Positions 48,755 through 57,978 of a stretch of DNA of 64,000 nt are shown one piece after another. The number at the start of each line of letters is the position of its first letter. Position 1 is the first letter of the stretch. The DNA is from Candidatus Onthocola gallistercoris. Lineage in GTDB: Bacteria > Bacillota > Clostridia > Lachnospirales > Lachnospiraceae. Location: positions 1 to 64,000 of the forward strand of contig DVLT01000008.1 in NCBI GenBank assembly GCA_018715345.1. Reading direction: 5' to 3'. The position numbers and the translations under genes were made by a program. Under the pieces are notes generated by a model. That model was given only the letters and a program-made list of their open reading frames with translations. It had not been told where the DNA came from and ran no database searches.

Positions 48755-50202
48755 ATGAAAAAGGGAAAACATTGTTGGCGGAAACATTAAAACGGGAAAA
48801 GGAAGGCGCCCTTCTGGCGGCGTCTGACCCATACCGTTTAAAATTTCATCTGATGCCCAAGGCGGGATGGATGAACGACCCAAATGGTCTGTGCCAATTC
48901 AAGGGTGTATATCATGTGTTTTATCAGTATTCGCCTCTGGATGCCAAGGGCGGCATGAAGGCGTGGGGGCATCAGACGACCCGCGATTTTATCCATTGGG
49001 AACATGAGCCGGCTCCCCTTTTCCCGGACAGGGATTTTGACCGGAGCGGCGTCTATTCCGGTTCCGCTTTTATCCATGATGACCGGATGTATCTGTTTTA
49101 TACAGGCAATGTGAAACTGGACGGGGACTATGACTATATCAACAACGGACGGGAAGCCAATACCATCCTGGTGGAAAGTGGGGATGGCCATCGCTTTTCG
49201 GACAAAGAACTTCTTATGACCCGGAAGGACTATCCTGACGACTATACCTGCCATATAAGAGATCCAAAGGTATGGGAGGAGGACGGTCGTTTCTACATGA
49301 TCCAGGGCGGCAGAAAAACAGGCGATACAGGTGCAGCTCTGATCTTCGGCTCACAGGATCTGCGTCACTGGACATTCGAAAAGGAACTGAAAACCGATGG
49401 ATATTTTGGCTATATGTGGGAATGCCCGGACTATTTTGAACTGGATGGTGAAAAGGTCTTATCCTTTTCGCCCCAGGGATTGGGATCGGAAAGGTATCGT
49501 TTCCAAAACGTATACCAGTCCGGCCATGTGGTCCTGCAAAAATCACCGGTTGATTTTACAGAAGACGACCGGGTGGATGAAAGCACATTTGAAGAGTGGG
49601 ATCACGGTTTTGATTTCTATGCGCCTCAGACATTTCTGGATGAGAAAGGCCGGCGCATACTCATCGGCTGGGCAGGCGTTCCCGATGCGGACTATGACAA
49701 TGAGCCCACTGTGGAAAGAGGCTGGCAGCATGCCTTGACTTTGCCGCGGGTCCTGCATGTGAAAAACGGCAAGATGATCCAGATACCGGTGGAAGAATTG
49801 GAAGAACTCCGAGATGAGGCATTTAAGATAAATGCGGGAGAGAAAAAGAGACTGGATCGGGAGACATTCGAGATGGCGATCCGGCCGGAGACAGGGAAGG
49901 AATTTCAGACAGTTTTTGAGTGCGGCTGCGAAAAAATTGTGATAGAATATACCAAAGACTGCGTGTTCCGTCTGCAGATATCTGAAGAAGCCGGGCGGGG
50001 AAGGAAGCTGCGCGAGATACGCGTGGATGAGCTTCGCAGCTTGAGGATTTTTATGGATACTTCCCTGATCGAAATATATGTAAATGACGGTGAGAACGTC
50101 TTTACGTCCAGATTTTATTTTCCAAGACGGGACCGCACGGTATGTGTTGAAGGTGCCGATAGGATAAAAGGATGGTACCTGTCGGAAATGGAGGGAAATT
50201 AA
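48751..50202 (+). CDS. scrB: sucrose-6-phosphate hydrolase (GH32)
   Basis: HLMPKAGWMNDPNGLCQFKGVYHVFYQY, RDPKVW, ECPDYF. Confidence 0.95.
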   Translation: MNEKGKTLLAETLKREKEGALLAASDPYRLKFHLMPKAGWMNDPNGLCQFKGVYHVFYQYSPLDAKGGMKAWGHQTTRDFIHWEHEPAPLFPDRDFDRSGVYSGSAFIHDDRMYLFYTGNVKLDGDYDYINNGREANTILVESGDGHRFSDKELLMTRKDYPDDYTCHIRDPKVWEEDGRFYMIQGGRKTGDTGAALIFGSQDLRHWTFEKELKTDGYFGYMWECPDYFELDGEKVLSFSPQGLGSERYRFQNVYQSGHVVLQKSPVDFTEDDRVDESTFEEWDHGFDFYAPQTFLDEKGRRILIGWAGVPDADYDNEPTVERGWQHALTLPRVLHVKNGKMIQIPVEELEELRDEAFKINAGEKKRLDRETFEMAIRPETGKEFQTVFECGCEKIVIEYTKDCVFRLQISEEAGRGRKLREIRVDELRSLRIFMDTSLIEIYVNDGENVFTSRFYFPRRDRTVCVEGADRIKGWYLSEMEGN

Positions 50203-50204
50203 CA

Positions 50205-51170
50205 TTGAAAAAATTACTTGCTATAGGAGAAGCGTTGATCGACCTGATTCCGGAAGAGACAGGCAGAGCCCTAAAGGATGTGATCGGTTTTCGTCCGGCA
50301 GTGGGCGGCGCGCCGGCCAATGTGTGCGGTGCCTATTCCCGGCTTGGCGGGCCGTCGGAGATGATCACCCAGCTGGGGATGGATCCCTTTGGCGACAAGA
50401 TCATCGAAGAGTTTGACCGATATCATATCGGAAGGGATTATGTTTCAAGGACAGCGGAGGCCAACACATCTTTGGCTTTTGTAGCTTTAAAGGAGGACGG
50501 GAACCGGGAGTTTTCTTTTTACCGGAAACCGGGGGCAGATATGCTCATGAGTCCCGACCGGATCCGCCGGGAGTGGTTTGAAGATGCTTTTGCGCTGCAT
50601 TTCTGTTCCGTATCCATAGGAGATTTCTCCATGAAGGAAGCGCATAAACGGGCCATCTGCTATGCGGAGGAGACGGGAACATTGATCAGTTTCGATCCCA
50701 ATCTGCGCTTTGCCCTGTGGCCAAGTAATGAAGAACTGAAAACGGCTGTGGATGAATTTCTTCCCAAAGCGAATATACTGAAGATCTCAGACGAGGAACT
50801 GGAATTTCTCACCGGCAAGACCGAGATAGAAGATGCGCTGCCCCAGCTCATGCAAGGAAATGTGAGACTGGTCATCTATACAAAGGGGTCCAAGGGGGCG
50901 CAGGCGTTTACTGCTTCCACAAAGGCAAAAGCAGCCAGCAGGAAGGTTAAGGCCATCGATACGACAGGAGCGGGGGATGCCTTCATCGGATCCTTCCTGT
51001 TCCAGCTTTCAAAAGATGGGGTCAGCGCGGACACGCTTTCGGAACTGTCTGCGGATCAGCTGACCCGGTACCTGGATTTTTCCAACAGATACTGCGGCTT
51101 GAGCGTGCAGCGCAATGGCGCCATCATGTCCTATCCCACGTTGGATGAGATGATAGGAGAGATGTCATGA
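50205..51170 (+). CDS. PfkB-family fructokinase
   Basis: AIGEALIDLIPEE, DTTGAGDAFIGSFL; likely TTG start. Confidence 0.92.
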   Translation: MKKLLAIGEALIDLIPEETGRALKDVIGFRPAVGGAPANVCGAYSRLGGPSEMITQLGMDPFGDKIIEEFDRYHIGRDYVSRTAEANTSLAFVALKEDGNREFSFYRKPGADMLMSPDRIRREWFEDAFALHFCSVSIGDFSMKEAHKRAICYAEETGTLISFDPNLRFALWPSNEELKTAVDEFLPKANILKISDEELEFLTGKTEIEDALPQLMQGNVRLVIYTKGSKGAQAFTASTKAKAASRKVKAIDTTGAGDAFIGSFLFQLSKDGVSADTLSELSADQLTRYLDFSNRYCGLSVQRNGAIMSYPTLDEMIGEMS

Positions 51171-52189
51171 CGATCAATGAGATAGCCCGGTTGGCAGGTG
51201 TATCCAGAGCCACAGTATCCCGGTATCTGAACGATGGATATGTCAGTGAGGAGAAACGGCAGATTTTACAGAAAGTCATCAAAGACACAGGATATGAGCC
51301 GTCCAAGCAGGCGCAGAACCTGCGTAAAAAGACCACCGGACTGATCGGCGTGATCATCCCCAGGATCCAGTCCGAATCGGTCAGCCGGATGGTGGCCGGC
51401 ATAAGCAGCGTTCTTTCCAAAGAAGGCTATCAGCTGCTTTTGGCCAATACTCAGAATGATGAGAAGGAAGAACTGAAGTACCTCCGTATATTCCGAAACA
51501 ATCAGGTGGACGGTGTGATCTTTATAGGGACCATCTTTACCCGGGAACACTTCCGGCTGATGGAAGAACTGGAAGTGCCGTTGGTCGTATTGGGACAACA
51601 GATCCAGGCATGGCCCTGCGTCTATCAGGACGATTACCATGCGGCCTATGATCTGACTGCGCGCTTACTGAAACAGGCTTCCAAGATCGGCTATATCGGT
51701 GTCACCACCTTGGATAAGGCGGTGGGAGAAGGACGTAAACAAGGCTTTATGGATGCGGTGGCGGATATCAAACCCGAGTGCCAGGTGGAGATCCGGCAGG
51801 CGGCTTTCAGCGCCCTGGCCGGATATGATAAGGCCCGAGAACTGCTGACGAAGGAACCCAAGACGGATACCCTTTTTTGCGTGACCGATGAGATCGCGGC
51901 CGGCGCGCTGAAATATCTTCATGAAGCCGGATATCAGGTCCCGGAGCAGGTTCAGCTGGTCGGTTTTGGCGATACGGCCATGGGTAAAATGGTCACCCCC
52001 GAAATCTCCAGCGTGCACTTTTATTATAAAACCAGCGGAATGGAAGCGGCGAAGCTGCTTCTGGAGATCCTCCAGGAGGGCAGGGATATTAAAAAAGAGA
52101 TCAAGATGGGATACCGTTTATGTATCTGCGCTTCCCTCCGGGCTCCGACAGCCGACAACGGATCTAGGACTTGTAAAAGCGGAGCGTGA
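51167..52189 (+). CDS. LacI family transcriptional regulator (ScrR-like)
   Basis: TINEIARLAGVSRATVSRYLNDGYVSEEKR HTH; last gene of the sucrose operon. Confidence 0.93.
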   Translation: MTINEIARLAGVSRATVSRYLNDGYVSEEKRQILQKVIKDTGYEPSKQAQNLRKKTTGLIGVIIPRIQSESVSRMVAGISSVLSKEGYQLLLANTQNDEKEELKYLRIFRNNQVDGVIFIGTIFTREHFRLMEELEVPLVVLGQQIQAWPCVYQDDYHAAYDLTARLLKQASKIGYIGVTTLDKAVGEGRKQGFMDAVADIKPECQVEIRQAAFSALAGYDKARELLTKEPKTDTLFCVTDEIAAGALKYLHEAGYQVPEQVQLVGFGDTAMGKMVTPEISSVHFYYKTSGMEAAKLLLEILQEGRDIKKEIKMGYRLCICASLRAPTADNGSRTCKSGA

Positions 52190-53054
52190 ATGCGATAAAT
52201 TCCTGTAAAGCCGGGGGAAGGCTGTGGGATTTCATATAACTGATATAAAACTGGCGTTTGATGGCGCTTTCGATGGGATAGACGATCAACTGTCCCCGGC
52301 TTTCCAGATCAGCGATGGAAAAACGGGACAGGATGGATACGCCCATACCGGCGGTGATCATCTGCTTGATGGATTCCAGATCATTGATCTGCGCGACCAC
52401 ATTTAACTGCTGTCGATGGATATTTAGTTCATCCAAATATCTGTCGGCAGCTTTTTTTGTGCCGGATCCCTGTTCCCGGATGATGACCGGCTCCATTAAT
52501 AGACGATAAATATCCGGAGACTGTTTTTTGAGTTTTAGGTAGTGGTCGGTGGCCGGTGTGGCCAGCACAAGCTGATCTGTGCAAAAAGGCAGACTGACAC
52601 ACTTGCTTGAAGGATGGGCCTCGCCGATCAATCCCAGCTGGATGGTCCCATCCAGGATTTTTTCTTCGATTTCCCGGCTATCTCCCTGTTGGATGCGGAA
52701 ATAGGCAGAAGGATAGGCTTTGTGAAACCGGTTCAGTATATGGGGCAGCAGATAACCGGATGGTATGGTGGACGCGCCGATGTGAAGGACCGTCTCACCG
52801 GTGTTGTTTAAAGCATGGATGGCAGCTGCTTTTGTCTCCAGGATACGTCTGGCATATTGTAAAAAGGTTTGACCTTCCAGCGTCAGATGGATGGATTTGG
52901 TCGTTCTTTGTATCAACTTTTTTCCCAGTTCGTTTTCCAGATTTTTAATATGGGAACTGACCGTGGACTGGGATATAAACAAATGATCCGCCGCTTTTGA
53001 GAAACTTTTCAAGTCAGCCACAGCTGCAAATGCTTCCAGCTGCCTAAATTCCAT
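52164..53054 (-). CDS. LysR family transcriptional regulator (selenium-metabolism-associated type)
   Basis: MEFRQLEAFAAVADLKSFSKAADHLFISQSTVSSHIKNLE; gene context. Confidence 0.85.
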   Translation of the reverse strand: MEFRQLEAFAAVADLKSFSKAADHLFISQSTVSSHIKNLENELGKKLIQRTTKSIHLTLEGQTFLQYARRILETKAAAIHALNNTGETVLHIGASTIPSGYLLPHILNRFHKAYPSAYFRIQQGDSREIEEKILDGTIQLGLIGEAHPSSKCVSLPFCTDQLVLATPATDHYLKLKKQSPDIYRLLMEPVIIREQGSGTKKAADRYLDELNIHRQQLNVVAQINDLESIKQMITAGMGVSILSRFSIADLESRGQLIVYPIESAIKRQFYISYMKSHSLPPALQEFIAFTLRFYKS

Positions 53055-54213
53055 GGCAGATCACCTCCAGAGCCCGGATGGCTGTTTCAACTTCCGTCCG
53101 GGTATTTTTATGTCCAAAAGAAAAACGGATCGTGCCAGTGGGATAGGTCCCGAGGGTTTTGTGGGCTGAAGGGGCGCAGTGGAGCCCTACTCGCGTCTGG
53201 ATGTGATAGTCTTGGTCCAGAAGGAAAGCAGCCTGTGCCGGATCTGCCCCTTCGATCTGGATAGAAACCACCGGGGCCCGGCCGCAGGATGTGGGCAGAC
53301 CGATGACCTTTATCCGGGGAATCTGGCGGACGCCGTCTAAAAATATCTGTGTCAGTTCCAGTTCGTGACGGCGGATCCGATCCATTCCGGTCTGCTCAAG
53401 CCAGACGAGGGCGGCATGGAGACCGTATATGCCTGGGAGGTTCAAGGTTCCCGCCTCAAAACGATCCGGCATAAAGTCCGGTGTTGTCTCCGTATGGGAT
53501 AAACTGCCTGTGCCGCCGGTGATCAGCGGTTCCAGAAGTGGGATCATCGGTTCTTTCATGAGAAAGCCGCCGGTCCCCTGAGGACCTAGAAGGCTTTTAT
53601 GTCCGGTAAAGGCGAGGATATCAATATGCATCCGCTCCATATCGATGGGGAACAGTCCGGCAGTCTGGGCGCTGTCCACAATATAGATGAGGCCGTGCTC
53701 CCGGCAGAACTGTCCGATGGTTTCGATGGGCAGAAGTGTTCCGCACACATTGGATGCATGGGTGGTGATGACAGCGCGGGTGTTGGGCTTTAAAAAGCCG
53801 GTAAGCCGGATTGGATCCAGACAGCCGTTTTTGTCACAGGGGATCCGGTCAAAGGTGATCCCCTGCCCGGTCAGCTGGTTTAAGGGACGCATAACGGCAT
53901 TATGTTCCATGGAGGAGACGAGCACATGGTCGCCGGGTTTTAAAAGCCCTTTTAGGATCATATTCAGGCTTTCGGTAATATTGACTGTAAAAACAGTATT
54001 TTTACAGTCATCGCCGTGGAAAAGCCGTGTCAGCGCCTCCCGGGTGTCATAGACCACATCCTCCGCCAGGTAAGCAGAGGAATAGCTGCCCCGGTTCACG
54101 TTGCATCCCACATGTTTCATATAATCCACCATCGCATCAATGACTTGCGGCGGCTTTGGAAAAGAAGTGGCAGATTGATCAAAATAGATTTTTGTTTCTT
54201 TGGATATATCCAT
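53044..54213 (-). CDS. cysteine desulfurase family protein (class V aminotransferase, EF2568-like)
   Basis: YFDQSATSFPKPPQVIDAM, DSAQTAG, FTGHKSLLGPQGTGGF, RVGLHCAPSAHKTLGTYPTGTIRFS. Confidence 0.85.
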   Translation of the reverse strand: MDISKETKIYFDQSATSFPKPPQVIDAMVDYMKHVGCNVNRGSYSSAYLAEDVVYDTREALTRLFHGDDCKNTVFTVNITESLNMILKGLLKPGDHVLVSSMEHNAVMRPLNQLTGQGITFDRIPCDKNGCLDPIRLTGFLKPNTRAVITTHASNVCGTLLPIETIGQFCREHGLIYIVDSAQTAGLFPIDMERMHIDILAFTGHKSLLGPQGTGGFLMKEPMIPLLEPLITGGTGSLSHTETTPDFMPDRFEAGTLNLPGIYGLHAALVWLEQTGMDRIRRHELELTQIFLDGVRQIPRIKVIGLPTSCGRAPVVSIQIEGADPAQAAFLLDQDYHIQTRVGLHCAPSAHKTLGTYPTGTIRFSFGHKNTRTEVETAIRALEVICHGI

Positions 54214-54257
54214 GACGTACCTCGCTTCACATGTATTTATTAATAGTATTATATATG

Positions 54258-54280
54258 ATTTATTGAGATATTCAATAAAT
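54258..54280. promoter_or_regulatory. candidate LysR operator in divergent intergenic region
   Basis: ATTTATTGA-GATAT-TCAATAAAT, 9-bp perfect arms. Confidence 0.5.
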
Positions 54281-54357
54281 AATGACGAATATGCAAATAA
54301 ATGAATCAGCAGGACGGACAGAATGTGGTACAATGGTCACAGATTGGAGGAAAAGTT

Positions 54358-55422
54358 ATGAAGAATGAAAAACTGAAGATCGGTATTGCCGGCCTGTTGA
54401 TCGGTCTGATCGCCGCCGCATTGGTCTATTTTGGCAATCCGGTGAACATGGGATTTTGTATCGCCTGCTTCATCCGGGATACGGTGGGCGCGTTGGGACT
54501 GCATCGGGCAGAAAATGTCCAGTATATCCGGCCGGAGATCATCGGACTTGTGCTGGGAGCCTTTTTGATGTCTCTGGCAAGAAAGGAATTTGCGCCAAAG
54601 GGCGGATCGTCTGCCATGACCCGGTTTATACTGGGATTTTTTGTCATGATCGGCTGTCTTGTCTTTTTAGGCTGCCCATTCCGGATGATCCTTCGGATAG
54701 CCGGCGGAGACATGAATGCCATTGTGGGGCTGGTCGGCTTTGTGGCTGGCATCGGTGTGGGCATCCTCTTTTTAAATCGGGGCTATTCTCTGAAACGCAG
54801 TTATAAACAGAGTAAGGCAGAAGGTATCGTATTCCCAGCCATTCAGGTGGCCATGCTGGCCCTTCTGATCGCGGCGCCCGCCTTTATTTTTTTCACCGCG
54901 GCAGATGGCGGACCGGGAGGACTCCATGCGGCTGTATGGATTTCACTGGCAGCCGGACTGGCTGTGGGAGCCATGGCCCAGGTGACCCGTCTTTGTATGG
55001 TGGGCGGCATCCGGGATTTCATCCTGTTTAGGGAAACAAAACTGTTGATCGGTTTTGCAGCCATCCTTGTGGCCGCTCTGGCAGCCAATCTGGCCATGGG
55101 TAATTTTGATCCGGGCTTTGTCGGACAGCCGGTGGCCCATTCTGACGGACTGTGGAATTTCCTTGGAATGCTTTTAGTGGGATATGGGTGTACATTGCTT
55201 GGCGGCTGTCCCCTCCGCCAGCTCATTTTGGCTGGAGAGGGTAACGTGGATTCGGCAGCAGCCTTTATCGGACTGGCTGCAGGCGCTGCCTTTGCCCATA
55301 ACTTTGGTCTGGCTTCTTCCACCAGCGGCGCGACAGCCGGCGGCAAAGCGGCGGTCATCATCGGAATCGTTGTGGTGACAGTGATCGCCTTGGCCCATAC
55401 ATTCAGAAAAAGTGAAGCATAG
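54358..55422 (+). CDS. YedE-like membrane protein (putative selenium transporter)
   Basis: FGNPVNMGFCIACFIRDTVGALGLH, repeated GCPxR motifs, about 10 TM segments. Confidence 0.85.
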   Translation: MKNEKLKIGIAGLLIGLIAAALVYFGNPVNMGFCIACFIRDTVGALGLHRAENVQYIRPEIIGLVLGAFLMSLARKEFAPKGGSSAMTRFILGFFVMIGCLVFLGCPFRMILRIAGGDMNAIVGLVGFVAGIGVGILFLNRGYSLKRSYKQSKAEGIVFPAIQVAMLALLIAAPAFIFFTAADGGPGGLHAAVWISLAAGLAVGAMAQVTRLCMVGGIRDFILFRETKLLIGFAAILVAALAANLAMGNFDPGFVGQPVAHSDGLWNFLGMLLVGYGCTLLGGCPLRQLILAGEGNVDSAAAFIGLAAGAAFAHNFGLASSTSGATAGGKAAVIIGIVVVTVIALAHTFRKSEA

Positions 55423-55436
55423 AGGAGGTATAGAAG

Positions 55437-55640
55437 ATGATCGATGCAAGGGGAAGATCCTGCCCGGAACCGGTGATCATGATCAAAAAAGCCATGGAGA
55501 CAAAAGCGGCTTCCTATGAAATGCTTGTGGATAGCCGGGTTTCTGTGGAGAACGTGACCCGTTTTGCCACCCACTATGGCTACCAGGTACAGGTGGAACA
55601 AAACGGGGAAGAATTTCGGATGATGATCACGAAAAAATGA
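55437..55640 (+). CDS. TusA/SirA-like sulfurtransferase (YedF N-terminal domain only)
   Basis: MIDARGRSCPEPVIMIKKAM CPxP motif. Confidence 0.85.
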   Translation: MIDARGRSCPEPVIMIKKAMETKAASYEMLVDSRVSVENVTRFATHYGYQVQVEQNGEEFRMMITKK

Positions 55641-55888
55641 CGGATCATACATATATTGCCACTTTTTATTCCCATTTTGGCGCTATACGGTTTCAGAAGG
55701 CGTTGAAAAAGGCGGGATTGACCGGCGAGATGATGCCGGTGCCCAGAGATCTCAGTTCATCCTGCGGAACCTGCGTCCGTTTTGAAGCCGATGCGTTTCA
55801 GGCGAGGGATGGGTACCATGAGATCGAACAGATCGTCCGGGTGGGAAATAAAGGTTACGAATGTATTTACCGGGCCGAGGACAGTTAG
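55637..55888 (+). CDS. DUF3343 putative Se/S carrier-like protein
   Basis: YIATFYSHFGAIRFQKALKKAGL, SSSCGTCVRFE; ATGA overlap with previous gene. Confidence 0.75.
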   Translation: MTDHTYIATFYSHFGAIRFQKALKKAGLTGEMMPVPRDLSSSCGTCVRFEADAFQARDGYHEIEQIVRVGNKGYECIYRAEDS

Positions 55889-56079
55889 ATCAAAAAGGAT
55901 ATGGGCTTTCTGCTCTTTTTTGCATAGACGGAGGGAGCGGAAAGCCTTTTTTATGCTATAAGAAAGTCTTTCAAATTCTCCTATCGGAATAAAAAACCTC
56001 TTGATGAAAATTCATATTTCAGAAACATCCTGTAAACGAAATATAAAAAAACCGCCGCTAAAATGATGCCATACAAAAG

Positions 56080-56344
56080 ATGAGCTTGTGGACGGATGTG
56101 GATGCGGGGGTCCGGAACCGGCTGTTTGAAAATCTGATCATCAACGGCTGCGTGGCCGGAGGCAGAAAGTATTGCCACATCAATGCCAATGGTGATATCG
56201 AACCTTGTGCTTTTATCCATAAGTACAGATCACCAGAATCTTGAAACCGCCAAAGAGTTTTCCGATAAATGTGTGGAGACTGCGGAAAAATGGGCGCCTG
56301 TGGCGGAAAGACTATGGCAGGAATCCCATGGAGAAAACACTTGA
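56080..56344 (+). pseudogene. remnant of radical SAM protein C-terminus
   Basis: GCVAGGRKYCHINANGDIEPCAFIH then a frame break; ETAKEFSDKCVETAEKWAPVAERLWQESHGENT* in another frame. Confidence 0.6.
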
Positions 56345-56369
56345 CTTTTAAACAGTGGGATATTATAAT
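56341..56369 (+). promoter_or_regulatory. promoter of MATE leader
   Basis: TTGACT - 17 bp - TATAAT. Confidence 0.65.
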
Positions 56370-56409
56370 ACCTCCCAGAGTAAAAACGAATAGGGTTTTA
56401 CCGCCGGGT

Positions 56410-56466
56410 AACGCTTCAACCTGATCCAGTAGGCCGTTGAATGGACAGGGACGAAGCGTTTTTTTT
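56410..56466 (+). terminator. intrinsic terminator in 5' leader of MATE gene
   Basis: AACGCTTC...GAAGCGTT with inner CCTG-A-TCCA/TGGACAGG, followed by T tract. Confidence 0.75.
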
Positions 56467-56568
56467 GTCCTGTGGAAACATCTGTGGAACATGGAGAAAA
56501 GGGGAATACTTTGGGATCATCCCATGTTTTTTCTTTATGAATGCGGTTTTGTCAAGGAGGTTGTTGCG

Positions 56569-57909
56569 ATGAATCAGACATTAAAAGACTATGCCAGATA
56601 TGCTTCCCTAAATGTGTTGGGGATGATCGGTCTGTCCTGTTACATACTGGCCGATACTTTTTTCGTTTCCTTAGGTATGGGCGCCAATGGACTTACAGCG
56701 CTGAATCTGGCCATACCCGTTTATAATTTTATCAATGGCGCAGGATTGATGATCGGCATGGGTGGGGGGACAAAGTATTCCATTGCCCAGAGTCAGAAGG
56801 ATGGAAAGACGGCCAATCAGGTTTTTACCCATGCGGCTATGTTGACCATTTCCGTTGCCATGATATTTTTTTTAGTCGGTGTGTTTGGAACGGAAACTTT
56901 GGTACGTGCTTTGGGCGCAGACGCACAGGTTTTTGATATGAGTCGTACCTATCTGCGGGTACTTCTTATGTTTGCCCCCATGTTTATGATGAACAATCTG
57001 CTTCTATGTTTTGTAAGGAATGATGGAAGTCCCCAGTTATCCATGGCAGCCATGATCACAGGAAGTCTTTCCAATGTGGTTTTGGATTATGTGTTTATTT
57101 TCCCGATGGGGATGGGTATCTTCGGGGCAGCCTTTGCCACCGGGTTGGCCCCCATCATCAGTATGGGTGTGCTGTCCACATTTTTTATAAAGAAGAAAAA
57201 CCATTTTAAACTGACACGGTGCCGGATCCGCCTTGGACGGCTGTGGGGCATCCTTTCCAACGGTGTACCTTCCTTTGTCACAGAAGCTTCTTCGGGGATC
57301 GTTATGATCGTTTTTAATCAGATCATTCTGGGGCTGGAAGGCAATACAGGCGTGGCAGCTTACGGTGTCATTGCCAACTTATCACTGGTCGTGGTCGCCA
57401 TTTATACAGGGATTTCCCAGGGTATACAGCCCATCCTCAGCCGGAATTATGGCATGGGGAACCGGAAAAGCGTGTCGGATATCCTGCGATATGCCATGCT
57501 GACCATGCTGGCCATATCAGCCGTTGTATATGGCGTTGTATTCTTTGGGGCTGACCAGATCGCGGCGATTTTCAACAGTGAAGGAGATGCTGCTTTGCAG
57601 GCCATCGCGGTAAAAGGGCTGAAATATTACTTTACGGCAGTGGCATTTGCCGGATTTAATATCATCCTGTCCGTTTACTATACATCCACCGAGTACGTGC
57701 GGCCGGCCTATGTCATATCTTTGTTGAGGGGATTCATATTGATCCTCCCCATGGCCTTTACTTTGTCAAGGCTGTTTGGCATAACCGGCGTATGGTGTGC
57801 TTTCCCGGCAACGGAAGGTCTGGTGGCTTTGATCGGTCTGGGGATCTATGTGTACTCGGCAGAACGGAAAAGAAAAATAAAAAATAAGAGCCGGCAGACT
57901 TTGGTCTGA
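56569..57909 (+). CDS. MATE family efflux transporter
   Basis: 12-TM pattern; LSCYILADTFFVSLGMGANGLTALNLAIPVYN; start set at ATG after AAGGAGG. Confidence 0.9.
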   Translation: MNQTLKDYARYASLNVLGMIGLSCYILADTFFVSLGMGANGLTALNLAIPVYNFINGAGLMIGMGGGTKYSIAQSQKDGKTANQVFTHAAMLTISVAMIFFLVGVFGTETLVRALGADAQVFDMSRTYLRVLLMFAPMFMMNNLLLCFVRNDGSPQLSMAAMITGSLSNVVLDYVFIFPMGMGIFGAAFATGLAPIISMGVLSTFFIKKKNHFKLTRCRIRLGRLWGILSNGVPSFVTEASSGIVMIVFNQIILGLEGNTGVAAYGVIANLSLVVVAIYTGISQGIQPILSRNYGMGNRKSVSDILRYAMLTMLAISAVVYGVVFFGADQIAAIFNSEGDAALQAIAVKGLKYYFTAVAFAGFNIILSVYYTSTEYVRPAYVISLLRGFILILPMAFTLSRLFGITGVWCAFPATEGLVALIGLGIYVYSAERKRKIKNKSRQTLV

Positions 57910-57978
57910 AAATGCCTGGGGGTGAAAGAAAGAAGGCCGTGATAAAATACAGTCAGTAAGGAAAAAAGGAAGATGACC

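Noticed and set aside
56410-56466. TPP riboswitch at the MATE leader
   Set aside because: Only a vague AACCTGATCC...AGGGA resemblance; the essential CTGAGA half is missing and pairing is explained by a simple terminator stem.
56437-56568. 44-codon N-terminal extension of the MATE ORF
   Set aside because: The extension starts inside the leader terminator; the ATG at 56569 has a good AAGGAGG and fits MATE N-termini.
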